A DNA stretch of 17,214 nucleotides. It comes from a bacterium (GTDB lineage Bacteria > Verrucomicrobiota > Verrucomicrobiae > JAJYAR01). The number at the start of each line of letters is the position of its first letter. Position 1 is the stretch's first letter. Below are positions 1 through 8,178 of the stretch, piece by piece. The DNA lies in assembly GCA_021779435.1 (NCBI GenBank), contig JAJYAR010000013.1, positions 1 to 17,214 of the forward strand, in the 5' to 3' direction. The notes under the pieces are model-generated. The model ran no database searches and was not told the origin of the DNA. It worked only from the letters and a program-made list of their open reading frames with translations. Made by a program: the position numbers and the translations under genes.

Positions 1-1
1 C

Positions 2-703
2 GCCTCGCCGATCTGGCGGAAATTCTGGGACCTGAGCTTTGCGGCCGGCAGCGCGTTCTCGGCGCTGCTCATCGGGATTGCCATGGGCAACATCGCGTGG
101 GGCGTGCCGGTGGATGCCACGGGCGAATTCGCCGGAAGCTTCCTCGGGCTGCTGCACCCCTACCCGCTCCTGATGGGCGCGACGACGCTCGCGCTCTTCG
201 CCATGCACGGCGCAATCTACCTCGTGTTGAAGACCGAGGGCGCGCTGCACGAGCGGCTCCGCCACTGGGTGAACTCGCTCATCATCGCCTTCATCATCTG
301 CTACGTCCTTCTGACGCTCGCGACGCTCCTCTATGTGCCGCACGTGACCGAGGCGTTTCGCCGCGAGCCGTGGTTCTTTGCGCTCGTCGTGCCGGTGGTG
401 CTCGCGATCGCGAACATCCCCCGCGAGGCAAACCGCGGGAAGGATTTCTATGCGTTCCTTTCCTCCTGCGCCGCCATGGCCGGTCTCATGGCGATCTTCG
501 GCACGGGGATGTACCCGAACCTCGTGTACAGCAACCCGAGCCCCGAGCACAGCCTCACGGCACTGAACGCCGCGTCCTCGCAGAAGACCCTCGGCGTGAT
601 GCTCACGATCGCGCTGATTGGAATCCCGATCGTCCTCAGCTACTCGGCGAGCATCTACTACATCTTCCGCGGCAAAGTCCGGCTCGACCGGATGAGCTAC
701 TGA
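2..703 (+). CDS. cydB: Cytochrome bd ubiquinol oxidase subunit II, 3' part (5' end outside window)
   Basis: This is the C-terminal 233 residues of CydB, the second membrane subunit of the cytochrome bd quinol oxidase, which reduces oxygen to water at the inner membrane. The reading frame is already open at base 2, with residues such as SPIWRKFWD upstream of the first visible ATG (83), so the true start lies before the window. Family signs are the GNIAWGVP segment, the LLHPYPLLMGATTLALFAMHGAIYL helix region (HPY and MHGA are typical of CydB), a run of four to five further hydrophobic helices, and the ending SYSASIYYIFRGKVRLD. The last helix runs close to the C-terminus, as in full-length CydB, so the 3' end is intact. 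CydA would be expected just upstream. The downstream 446 nt carry no gene. Confidence 0.93.
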   Translation, partial: ASPIWRKFWDLSFAAGSAFSALLIGIAMGNIAWGVPVDATGEFAGSFLGLLHPYPLLMGATTLALFAMHGAIYLVLKTEGALHERLRHWVNSLIIAFIICYVLLTLATLLYVPHVTEAFRREPWFFALVVPVVLAIANIPREANRGKDFYAFLSSCAAMAGLMAIFGTGMYPNLVYSNPSPEHSLTALNAASSQKTLGVMLTIALIGIPIVLSYSASIYYIFRGKVRLDRMSY

Positions 704-1149
704 CGGACGGCGCCAAACAAACGTCGAAAATCAAACGCCCAACGTCCGACCACTGATCCGGGACGATCTGGGTAGGGCCGGACCGCCGGGCCGGCCGTCT
801 GTCGGTGGGAGCTTTCGCCGCTACTCACCCGCCTCGCGGCATAGGAGCGCGAAGGCGTGCGGCCGTCTCGGACGGGCAATGTAGGTTGCGAGCTTGCTCG
901 CAACGTTGCGCGTCAAGCGCGCAACCTGCAGCTGAGCTCCCGTTAACGGCCCTTCAATCAGGCATCCGACAGGTTAGGGTATCCTCTGTGAACTCGGTGT
1001 CGGAGCTTCGTGTACTCTGTGGCCTGTCTGACTTCGGTATCCAGGCATCAGGTGAAAAACCCCGCGTGAGGGGCAGCCGGTCGCGCGTTCGGGGTTCTCA
1101 TCCCGGGCTGCGGTGCTTTGCTTCAGGCGCGATGTGCGTATGGTTCCGC
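704..1149. repeat. Gene-free interval with hairpin repeats
   Basis: I see no credible gene in these 446 nt. They hold three repeat signals. A GTAG tetranucleotide at 772-775 is followed by arms GGCCGG (776-781) and CCGGCC (791-796). A second GTAG at 881-884 begins a pair of hairpins ending at 925. A degenerate short-period stretch with CTCTGTG and TGTACTCTGTGG words lies at about 983-1023. The last resembles the low-complexity intergenic words seen elsewhere in the window. No convincing promoter for the following DUF302 gene is visible. Confidence 0.6.
881..925. repeat. Inverted pair of GTAG-type palindromes
   Basis: GTAG at 881-884 is followed by a perfect 9-bp palindrome with a 2-nt loop: arms GTTGCGAGC (885-893) and GCTCGCAAC (896-904). 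It abuts a second perfect 8-bp palindrome, arms GTTGCGCG (905-912) and CGCGCAAC (918-925), loop TCAAG. Read on the minus strand, the second unit is a diverged copy of the first with a degenerate head (tgcag for gtag). The arms differ but remain self-complementary. This is the layout of paired REP units. Confidence 0.7.
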
Positions 1150-1569
1150 ATGTCCGAATCCCCACTGATCATTCGCTCCACCCACCAGCCGCTCGAGGCG
1201 GTCTGCCAGCGGCTCGCCGAGGTGGCGCTGTCCCACAAGTTCGGCGTCCTCGGCACGCATGACCTCAGGCAGAAGATGGAAAGCAAGGGCGTTCCCTTCG
1301 GCCGCGAGTGCCGCGTCATCGAGGTGTGCAATCCCCAGCAGGCGCAGTCCGTCCTTTCGCGCTCGATCGAAGTCTCCGCCGCACTCCCCTGCCGGATCTC
1401 CGTGTACGAGGAGAACGGCCGGACGATCCTGGCGACGATCAAGCCCGAGGTTCTGCTCGGCATTTTCGACGCCCCCTCGGCCGCGCCGGTAGCGAAGAGC
1501 GTGGAGGCTTCGCTGACGGAGATCATGGACGAAACCGTCAGCGAGTCCCGGGTCGCCGCGGGGACCTGA
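1150..1569 (+). CDS. DUF302 domain protein
   Basis: This 139-residue soluble protein matches the DUF302 family, a small alpha/beta fold of unknown biochemical role often found in proteins linked to metal or redox stress. The segments supporting this are the N-terminal SPLIIRSTHQPLEAVCQRLAEVALSHKFGVLGTHDL pattern in short pieces (strand, helix, strand), a central CRVIEVCNPQQAQSVL and the family-like LPCRISVYEENGRTILATI core around residues 76-95. I chose the ATG at 1150 because DUF302 proteins usually begin a few residues before the first strand. An ATG at 1132 in the same frame would add six residues, and neither start has a clear Shine-Dalgarno. The C-terminal 25 residues are less conserved and charged. 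The dut gene follows 40 nt later on the same strand and may be co-transcribed. Confidence 0.75.
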   Translation: MSESPLIIRSTHQPLEAVCQRLAEVALSHKFGVLGTHDLRQKMESKGVPFGRECRVIEVCNPQQAQSVLSRSIEVSAALPCRISVYEENGRTILATIKPEVLLGIFDAPSAAPVAKSVEASLTEIMDETVSESRVAAGT

Positions 1570-1609
1570 GCCGGGGACAGTACCGGCCGGCGACAACTCC
1601 TTCCTTGAG

Positions 1610-2287
1610 GTGCGGCAGAGCGTCTCCAACGCTTCCGCACGCTTCATGAAGAATCTGTTCACCCTGTCGGGCATCGTGGCTCCGTACGCGGACATCGTTC
1701 GCATCGAACGTGAGGAGTCAGGCGAGATGAAACGCTTCGTCGTGGTGCTCCGCGACGGCCAGCGGATTGCGTCGGCCACGTCCGCATCGCCGGCTTTTGA
1801 CACGGCGCTCCAGCAGTTCATCGACGGTTGGGACACGAGCCGCGGCGCGAGCGGTGCCGTCCTCGAGGTCAGGAAACTTCACCCCAATGCGAAGATGCCG
1901 GTGCGTTCGTCGGACGGCGCCAGCTGTTTTGACCTGTGTGCCCTGGACGAGGGGAGCATACCGCCCGGGCAGCGGCTGCTGGTGAAGACCGGGCTTCAGA
2001 TGGCCGTGCCGCGCGGCTTCGAGATTCAGGTCCGCTCGCGGAGCGGCCACGCGGTAAAGGCGGGCGTCTTCGTGCTGAACTCGCCCGGTACGGTCGACTC
2101 GGATTACCGGGGCGAGGTGGGCATCATTCTCCACAACAGCGGCTCGGCGGAGTTCAAAATCGCAGCCGGCGACCGCGTTGCACAGATGGCGGTGTGCTCC
2201 GTGGAAATGTGCGCGGCAGTCCAGGTTGCGACACTCCCCGACACCCAGCGCGGGGCCGGCGGGTTCGGCAGCACCGGTGTGAAGTAA
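1610..2287 (+). CDS. dut: dUTP diphosphatase with an unusual N-terminal extension
   Basis: This is a trimeric-type dUTPase, which hydrolyses dUTP to dUMP and pyrophosphate, keeping uracil out of DNA and feeding dTMP synthesis. All five family motifs are visible (numbering from the GTG at 1610): motif 1 GASCFDL (103-109), motif 2 RSRSG (142-146), motif 3 PGTVDSDYRGE (159-169) with the catalytic Asp at 163, motif 4 GDRVAQ (187-192) and motif 5 RGAGGFGSTG (214-223). The core spans about residues 84-225, a normal length. Residues 1-80 are extra and look folded (strand-like RFVVVLRDGQRI, helix-like FDTALQQFIDGW). The start is uncertain: GTG 1610 and ATG 1646 lack a Shine-Dalgarno, whereas ATG 1727 has GAGGAG nine bases upstream and would give 186 residues. 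The core identification is secure; the N-terminus is not. Confidence 0.92.
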   Translation: MRQSVSNASARFMKNLFTLSGIVAPYADIVRIEREESGEMKRFVVVLRDGQRIASATSASPAFDTALQQFIDGWDTSRGASGAVLEVRKLHPNAKMPVRSSDGASCFDLCALDEGSIPPGQRLLVKTGLQMAVPRGFEIQVRSRSGHAVKAGVFVLNSPGTVDSDYRGEVGIILHNSGSAEFKIAAGDRVAQMAVCSVEMCAAVQVATLPDTQRGAGGFGSTGVK

Positions 2288-2368
2288 CCCAATTCTCCGA
2301 CGGGCGGGCGCTTGCCGGGAACCCGCGGTTGGAGCGCAACTTTTTGCGTGGCGGCGGGTCCTGCGGTC

Positions 2369-2626
2369 GTGCGCATTTTGAAACTGCTGCTTGTGGTGGC
2401 CCTCGCCGCGATCGCCGTGACCGCGGGGTTCGTGGTCGTGCTTGTGGTCGGGGCCATTGTGGTCGCCGCGCTGCTCGTCAGGCTCGTCATCCGGCGGCTT
2501 GCCCCCGGCGGTGGACGGACCCGGATTCACAGCCAACCCCAGCGGACGGACGCGCATACGCCGGCCAGCCAGGCGACCATCGATGTCGTGGCCGTGGAGA
2601 AGCCGGACGTCAGTTCACCGCCCTGA
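2369..2626 (+). CDS. Small Val/Ala-rich membrane protein, unknown function
   Basis: I do not recognise this protein. From the GTG at 2369 it has 85 residues: a short basic start (MRILK), about 35 hydrophobic residues rich in Val and Ala that can form one long or two short membrane helices joined at a Gly (VVLVVGAIVV), then a basic RLVIRR stop-transfer segment and a polar tail of about 40 residues. This pattern predicts an inner-membrane protein with a cytoplasmic tail. The frame is open upstream to a TTG at 2312, but the added residues look non-coding. A GGCGGG at about 2351-2356 could serve as a weak ribosome site. It follows dut by 81 nt on the same strand and converges with the chemoreceptor gene. 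Confidence 0.5.
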   Translation: MRILKLLLVVALAAIAVTAGFVVVLVVGAIVVAALLVRLVIRRLAPGGGRTRIHSQPQRTDAHTPASQATIDVVAVEKPDVSSPP

Positions 2627-2635
2627 TCCCGGCGG

Positions 2636-2669
2636 GTTGGCGCATCGAGGACAACGGACTGCCGCCAAC
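2636..2669. terminator. Possible bidirectional terminator hairpin between convergent genes
   Basis: A 7-bp inverted repeat, GTTGGCG (2636-2642) and CGCCAAC (2663-2669), lies in the 52-nt gap between the small membrane protein gene (plus) and the chemoreceptor gene (minus). The 20-nt loop is long and there is no T-tract, so the case rests mainly on position. Confidence 0.3.
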
Positions 2670-2678
2670 GATACGCCG

Positions 2679-4725
2679 TCAACCCGCAACCGGACGCGCG
2701 AGCGCAGGGGCAGCCTTCGGCGCGTCCTCGTCGGCGACATCGTCAAAGGCGTGCACGCCATTCACCAGCACGTGAAGACCATCGGCGGCCTTGTGCAGTT
2801 CGAGGGCCTGGTCATTCAGCTCGTGGGCGGCCCCCGAGGACTCCTGGGCGACGGCGGCATTCGACTGCGTGACGGTGTCGAGCACGCCAACGCCGCGGTT
2901 GAGCTCCTCGATTGCGCGGCTCTGTTCGGCGGAGGCGGAGGCGATCTGGTTGGCGAGGGAGTCGGCCTCACGCACGCTCGCGGCGATTTCCCTGAGGTTG
3001 GTTGAAACCTCTTCCGCGAGATTCACCCCCTGCTCGCTGCTGACCTTCGACTCGCTGATCTTCGACTCCGTCTCCTGCGCGGCCTCCGCGCTTCGCTTCG
3101 CCAGCATGCGAACCTCTTCGGCGACGACGGAGAATCCGGCGCCGGCCTCGCCCGCCCTTGCCGCCTCGATGGCCGCATTGAGCGCGAGGATGTTGGTCTG
3201 GAACGCGATTTCGTCGATGGTGCCGACGATCTTGCTCACCTCGTTGGAGGAAATCTGGATCGCGCGCATGGCGGACTGAAGTCGTTCGACCCGGGCGACG
3301 CCACCGTCCGCCAGCTCACGCGCATGACCGGCGGCCTCCTTGGCCCGGGCCGCGTTTTCAGCGTTGTTCCTGACGGCTGTCGAAGTCTCGTGCAGGGTGG
3401 CGCTCGTCTGCTCCAGCGAGGCCGCCTGCTCCGACGCGCCCTCGGCGAGCTTGTGGCTGGTCTCCGAAACATGGTTGGCCGCGTTGGTGGTGCGTTCGGA
3501 GCCGGCGCGGATCCGCTTTGCCAGGTCCTCGATGTGCTGGGAAATGCTGCGCCCGAGGATGAGCCACGCGACCGCGGCGAGGGACATCGCGATGACCGCA
3601 ATCCCCAGCTGCAGCCAGCGCTCGCCACGCTCGCGCGATTCCAGCGCCTTCACCGGAGCAACCACCTCCGCCTCATCCAGGGTGACCACGACCAGCCAGT
3701 CCCACGCCGGGAAGTAGGCAAAACGCGCGTATTGCATCGCGGGCTGTGCCGACGCGCCGTGTTTCCAGAGAAAGCGCGCGCTGCCGGTGCCGTTGCGTGA
3801 AAGCGAGGATGCCCGCTGGATCATATCGGCAAACGTCGCTTCCGTTCCTTCACGGGGATCCAGGAGATTGCGGCCCTGGAGCTGCGCGGACTGCGCCATG
3901 ACGCCCTTGCCGGCAGCAGCGCCCTTGGTGTTGAGGACGAGAATGTCCGCCGTGGCGCCGACACGAACCTCGCGAATCACTTTGGCCACCGACTCGAACG
4001 CCGTGGCTTCGCGCAATCCGACGAAGAGCATCCCAACGACGTCGCCGGCGGAATCCTTCAGCGGCGTGTACCCCGTGAGCATCCATTGGCCCACGACCTG
4101 GGCCCGCCCGACAAACGGCTCGCCGCGGAGGACAGCCTCGATGACGGCGGTCGCGGCACCATTCGAGCGGGCGGGAATGTACGTGCCGATCGCGCGATTG
4201 CCGGCCGTGTCACGGACGGTCGTGGCGATCCGCAGCATGTCGCCGCTCTTGTTGATGCGTTGGAAAAGAGTGACCTCCGAGCCGGTGATCCGGCTGATCG
4301 CATCCACGAGCGGAACCTCGGTCTTGGGATCCGCTGTCGGCTCGAGCCTGACTCCTCCGAGAGAAGGCATGGGCAGCTGCACGTTGAGCGTGGACCCGTC
4401 GACCTGGTTGCGAGCGTCCCAGGCACGAAGATCCTGAGGCGAGACGCCGAACCCGCCAAGCCGGTCGAGTTCGGCACGCGCAACGCTCATCTGGAGATTG
4501 AGATGCGTGCGGAGCTCCTGCCCGGCGAGTTCCGCCATGTTGCAGACATGGATCGCGGCCTGGGCGATGCGCAGGTCCGCCGTCTCGCGTGCGTCGCGCT
4601 CGATGGCGGTCCCGTTGCGGGCACCCAGCCACCAGGGACACCATCGAAAACGCAGCGAGAGGCAGCGCAATGGAGGCGATGCCCACAATCGTCAGCCGGG
4701 AGCGAAGACTTTTCGAAACAAGCAT
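2679..4725 (-). CDS. Methyl-accepting chemotaxis protein with Cache sensor, apparent 1-nt frameshift
   Basis: This is a transmembrane chemoreceptor that would relay ligand binding to a CheA kinase. The ATG at 4725 encodes [20 protein letters not shown], a good first membrane helix, but that frame fails after residue 34 (VAG). The receptor continues one base over, at [10 protein letters not shown]. Removing one G from the GGG run at 4624-4626 (minus strand) restores a single frame of 681 residues. In that frame, about residues 40-350 form a periplasmic double-Cache-like domain ([32 protein letters not shown]), 371-391 is the second helix, and the rest is the signalling coiled coil with the tip [20 protein letters not shown] (503-522). 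A C-terminal NWETF-type CheR tether is absent. The frameshift may be an assembly error or a real lesion. Translation could also begin downstream and yield a protein lacking the first helix. Confidence 0.9.
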
Positions 4726-4896
4726 CAATCACCCAGTTCGGCCATTTCGGCCGGGCCTAAATGGGGGATTCCCGCATATCCCGGATAGGGGCATCCGCAG
4801 GGAAATTGTGCTCAACAAAGTAACTGTTGTGACGTTTCTTAGATGTCTTGTCGCCTCCGGCACCGCGCCCCTCGGCACCTTTCTTTGCCAGTCGCC

Positions 4897-6027
4897 ATGA
4901 AGATTGATCAGTTCTTATGGACGGACCCGATCGGCTGGGACCGCAGTCTGTCCGAGTCGCCACTCGCCCGGGACGCGCAGCTAGTTCTCGCGTTCGGCAG
5001 CGGACGCATTTTTTCGGAGCAGAACGGACCCACGGCCCTGAGCGCGGCGTTTCCCAACGCGCACATCGTCGGCTGCAGCACGGGCGGCGAGATCCTTGGA
5101 GCGCGCGTTCTGGATGGTTCGATCGCCGTGACGGCATTGCAGCTGGAACACGGCGGGGTGAAGGTCGCGCGAACAAGGATCGATCGTGCTGACAGCAGCT
5201 ACGCCGCGGGACAGGAACTCGTGCGGCACCTGGACCCGCAGGGTCTTCGTCACGTCGTTGTCCTGTCCGAGGGACTCCTCGTGAACAGCAGCGAACTCGT
5301 GGACGGCATCAACGCGGCGGTGCCGCGGGGCGTCTCGGTCACGGGGGGCTTCGCGGCCGACAGCAACAACCTGCAGGTGACTCATGTGTGGTGCGACGGC
5401 GAACCGGAGAGCACGGCCGCGGTTGCCATCGGCCTGTACAGCGAGCGGCTGAAGGTCGGCTTCGCGGCGTCGGGAGGCTGGGGACCGTTCGGGCCGAACC
5501 GGCTCATCACCTGGTCGAGAAAGAACGTGCTGTACGAATTCGACGGGCGGCCGGCGCTCTCCTTGTACAAGCAGTACCTCGGTGAACATGCGGCTGGGCT
5601 TCCGGCGACCGGACTGATGTTTCCGTTGGAACTCCGAACGGGCCATGGGACAGGCAGGGTGCTTCGCGCCCTCCTGGCGGTGGACGAGAAGGAGCAGAGC
5701 ATCACGTTCGCAGGCAACGTCCCGGAAGGAGCGACGGCACGCTTCATGGTGGGCCATATCGAGGACCTTATCGAAGGCACGCTTGCGGCCGCACAGGTGG
5801 CAAAGGGGCAGGTTGTCCCCGAGTTTTCACTCATCGTGAGCTGCAACGCCAGGCGCGCGGTCCTCAAGCAGCGCGTCGAGGAGGAGACGGAGGCGGTGTG
5901 CGAGGTGCTGCAGGCCGGGAAGTTCACGGGGTTCTACTCGTACGGCGAAATCGGCCCGCCGACGCCCGGCGCGGCCGCCGAGCTGCACAACGAGACCCTC
6001 ACCATCACGACATTCACAGAGGCGTAG
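4897..6027 (+). CDS. FIST N / FIST C sensory protein, NosP-like
   Basis: This 376-residue soluble protein has the two-domain FIST architecture (FIST N about 28-190, FIST C about 220-365), a ligand-sensing module that partners with signal-transduction proteins. Diagnostic stretches are QLVLAFGSGR and IVGCSTGGEI near the start, VSVTGGFAADS at 146-156, and the C-terminal GFYSYGEIGP followed by ELHNETLTITTFTEA. Length and domain order match NosP, the haem-binding nitric-oxide sensor family, whose genes are often next to a histidine kinase gene, as here. Whether haem is bound cannot be read from the sequence; His 164, 287 and 364 are among several candidates. I start at ATG 4897; an upstream in-frame start at 4843 would add 18 non-conserved residues. 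It is divergent from the chemoreceptor gene with about 170 nt between, and 3 nt from the kinase gene. Confidence 0.9.
   Translation: MKIDQFLWTDPIGWDRSLSESPLARDAQLVLAFGSGRIFSEQNGPTALSAAFPNAHIVGCSTGGEILGARVLDGSIAVTALQLEHGGVKVARTRIDRADSSYAAGQELVRHLDPQGLRHVVVLSEGLLVNSSELVDGINAAVPRGVSVTGGFAADSNNLQVTHVWCDGEPESTAAVAIGLYSERLKVGFAASGGWGPFGPNRLITWSRKNVLYEFDGRPALSLYKQYLGEHAAGLPATGLMFPLELRTGHGTGRVLRALLAVDEKEQSITFAGNVPEGATARFMVGHIEDLIEGTLAAAQVAKGQVVPEFSLIVSCNARRAVLKQRVEEETEAVCEVLQAGKFTGFYSYGEIGPPTPGAAAELHNETLTITTFTEA
6018..6022 (+). promoter_or_regulatory. Ribosome binding site of the hybrid kinase gene
   Basis: AGAGG lies eight bases before the ATG at 6031 and inside the last codons of the FIST gene. 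It is one of the few clear Shine-Dalgarno signals in the window and supports both the start and translational linkage of the two genes. Confidence 0.6.
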
Positions 6028-6030
6028 CCG

Positions 6031-7698
6031 ATGGACGGTCACCACCCCCTGCTTCGGCGCCAGCTGCTGCGCCACATGCCAGACGGCGCCGCTTCGGCTC
6101 CCGAGTGGCAGGAGTTTCTGCGGGTTGTAAGCGAGGCCTATGGCGAGTTCGATTTTGCACGGCGCCTCGTCGAGCGTGCACTCGAGCTGAGTTCGACGGA
6201 ACTGCACGCCGCGAACGCCGAGTTGCGCGGTGTGCTCGAAATCATGCCGGACCTCCTTTTCCGGGTGTGCAGCGACGGCCGGATCTCCGGCGTGATTGAA
6301 AGCAACGCCATCCTGAACCACCCCCTCGTCGCGCGTCTGGCCGATCGGTCCACCGAGAAGGAATGCCCTCGCACCGCGGCATTCTGGCGCGCCGTTCGCA
6401 ACGTGCGTGAAAGCCGGTCGGCCGAGCGTCTGGAGCTGGATTGCGAGACAGAGCACGGGACGATCGCCTACGAACTCCGGCTCCTGCCCTTCGTCGGCGA
6501 AGACCTGATCGGGATTGCGCGAGACATCGCGGAACGGCGGCAGGCCGAACAGGACCGGCTCATCCTCGGGAAGCTCGAATCCACGGGCATTCTCGCCGGC
6601 GGGATCGCACATGATTTCAACAATCTCCTGACCGCGATGCTCCTGAACGTGCAGGGCGCGCGGCACGCGGGCTTCGAACCCGCGGAAGTCGACCGCTGCT
6701 TCCGTGAGACGGAACGCTGTGTGTTTGCAGCGCAGGCGTTGACCCAGCAGCTCCTCGCATTCGCCCGCGGCGGAGCCGCAAACTGGCAGCTCATCGTCCT
6801 GCGTTCGGTGATCGAGGACGCCGTTCCCGTCACGCTCAGCGGGTCGAACGTTCGCGGCCATCTCACGATCGCTCCCAATCTTTGGGTGGTGAACGCCGAT
6901 CCGGCACAGATCGGGCAGTTGATCAGGAACCTCGTCCTCAACGCCCGTGAGGCCATGCCCGGCGGCGGCGAGGTCGCGGTGACCGTCGAAAACAAGACAC
7001 TGACCGCGCGACAGGTGGGTTCGCTTCCCGCGGGAGACTACGTCCACATCACCGTCGTGGATCACGGCCCGGGCATTCCAGCCGACGTGCTGCCGAAGAT
7101 CTTCGACCCGTATTTTTCAACCAAGACCCGGGGAGCACAGAAAGGCATGGGGCTCGGGCTCACGATTTGTCATTCCATCGTGAAGCGGCACGGGGGCGCG
7201 ATCCTGGGCGAGTCGTCCGTCGGTGTCGGCTCGACGTTCCACGTTTACCTGCCTGCCTGCGCCCGCGAGATGGCGAAGGCGGAGGTGGCGCCGCCTCCGA
7301 ATGTCGCAAAACGCGCCGGCCGGGTCCTGGTGATGGACGACGAGCCGATGATCCGCACGGCATTCAAGCACGTGCTCGCCCATCTTGGCTTCGAGGCTGA
7401 GGTCGTCGCGGACGGGTCCGAGGCGCTCGAGCGCTATTCGGCCGCAAGCGCCGCCGGGAAAGGCTTCGACGCCGTCATGCTGGACCTCACCGTCCGCGGC
7501 GAAATGGGCGGCATCGAAACGATGCGGGCGCTGCGCGAGCGCGATCCGGCGGTTTGCGGCATCGTCATGAGCGGGTACAACGGCGACCAGGTGATGCGGT
7601 CGTACACCGAACACGGCTTCAAGGCAGCCCTGGCCAAGCCATGCACGGAAAGCGCGGTGCAAACCGCGCTTCAGCAGGCGCTCGCCAACAGCCGCTGA
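6031..7698 (+). CDS. PAS-containing hybrid histidine kinase with C-terminal receiver
   Basis: This 555-residue cytoplasmic protein has no membrane helix or signal peptide. Residues 25-66 form a coiled helix (FLRVVSEAYGEFDFARRLVER) like the N-terminal segment of kinases paired with FIST proteins. A PAS-like domain spans about 67-168. The phosphorylatable His is H194 in GGIAHDFNNLL. The ATPase domain has an N-box (NLVLNAREAM, 300-309), G1 (DHGPGIP, 344-350), F-box (IFDPYFSTK) and G2 (GMGLGLTI, 372-379). The receiver (431-550) has acidic D436/D437, acceptor D485, S514 and K536, so it should be active. Output probably goes from H194 to D485 and then to another protein, since there is no DNA-binding or enzyme domain. 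Its start is 3 nt after the FIST stop, so the FIST protein is the likely sensory input. Confidence 0.93.
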   Translation: MDGHHPLLRRQLLRHMPDGAASAPEWQEFLRVVSEAYGEFDFARRLVERALELSSTELHAANAELRGVLEIMPDLLFRVCSDGRISGVIESNAILNHPLVARLADRSTEKECPRTAAFWRAVRNVRESRSAERLELDCETEHGTIAYELRLLPFVGEDLIGIARDIAERRQAEQDRLILGKLESTGILAGGIAHDFNNLLTAMLLNVQGARHAGFEPAEVDRCFRETERCVFAAQALTQQLLAFARGGAANWQLIVLRSVIEDAVPVTLSGSNVRGHLTIAPNLWVVNADPAQIGQLIRNLVLNAREAMPGGGEVAVTVENKTLTARQVGSLPAGDYVHITVVDHGPGIPADVLPKIFDPYFSTKTRGAQKGMGLGLTICHSIVKRHGGAILGESSVGVGSTFHVYLPACAREMAKAEVAPPPNVAKRAGRVLVMDDEPMIRTAFKHVLAHLGFEAEVVADGSEALERYSAASAAGKGFDAVMLDLTVRGEMGGIETMRALRERDPAVCGIVMSGYNGDQVMRSYTEHGFKAALAKPCTESAVQTALQQALANSR

Positions 7699-7783
7699 CA
7701 GCCTGGAGCGTCTTGGGCGCTTCGAGCCCACGCGGCGAACGCCAGCGAGCCGACTCGCCCCGGTGGTCGCGAACGCGAAAACC

Positions 7784-8176
7784 TCAGGCCGCTGGAACCG
7801 CGGGCTTTTCCTGGAGAGGGATGATCTTGCTCACCTGCTGGATGAGCGCGTCGTTGGTGAACGGCTTCACCAGATAACAGCGGCTTCCAAGCGCCATCGC
7901 CTGCTCGGCGGTGTCCTTCTGCCCCTCGGCGGTGAGCATCACGACCGGGATTCCCGTCAACGCAGGGTCGGCGTGCAGCTTCGCGAGCATCTCCATGCCG
8001 TCCATGATGGGCATCGTGATGTCCAACAGGATGATATCGGGCTTCGACTTCGCCTTCTCGAGACCCTCGACGCCGTGCGCCGCCTCCATCACTTCGCAAT
8101 CAAAGCGCTTGAAGGCGTTCCGAATGATGATGCGTACGGTCTTTGAGTCGTCGACGCTGAGGATCTTCACGGCCAT
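7784..8176 (-). CDS. cheY: Single-domain response regulator, CheY-like
   Basis: This 130-residue protein is a stand-alone receiver domain. Key residues are all present: acidic pocket D9 and D10 (LSVDDSKT), acceptor D52 (ILLDITMP), T82 (VMLTAEG) and K104 (YLVKPF). The region around PIMDGMEMLAKL is typical of CheY-type regulators. The C-terminal tail (EKPAVPAA) is short and disordered, with no output domain, so it acts through binding or as a phosphate carrier. The ATG at 8176 is supported by a GGAGGT nine bases upstream; this site lies in the end of the cheX gene, and the two genes are separated by only 2 nt. It could regulate a motor or take phosphate from the nearby hybrid kinase. The symbol reflects family, not proven motor control. 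Confidence 0.9.
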   Translation of the reverse strand: MAVKILSVDDSKTVRIIIRNAFKRFDCEVMEAAHGVEGLEKAKSKPDIILLDITMPIMDGMEMLAKLHADPALTGIPVVMLTAEGQKDTAEQAMALGSRCYLVKPFTNDALIQQVSKIIPLQEKPAVPAA

Positions 8177-8178
8177 AG

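Noticed and set aside
4210..4622. Continuation of the chemoreceptor's first frame beyond the first helix
   Set aside because: After VAG the frame reads Arg/His/Cys-rich text with no Cache pattern, whereas the adjacent frame is a clear sensor domain. It is best explained by the single-base shift.
4813..4829. CAACA/TGTTG inverted repeat in the region between the chemoreceptor and FIST genes
   Set aside because: Only five-base arms with a 7-nt gap, frequent by chance; no promoter boxes could be aligned with it.
5827..7065. Minus-strand open frame of 412 codons opposite the FIST and kinase genes
   Set aside because: It overlaps two well-conserved genes in the opposite direction and has no recognisable motif; it spans the junction of the two genes, as expected of chance in GC-rich DNA.
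7714..7730. TGGGC/GCCCA hairpin between the kinase and cheY genes as a terminator
   Set aside because: Five-base stem with a 7-nt loop and no T-tract; too weak to call in a GC-rich region.
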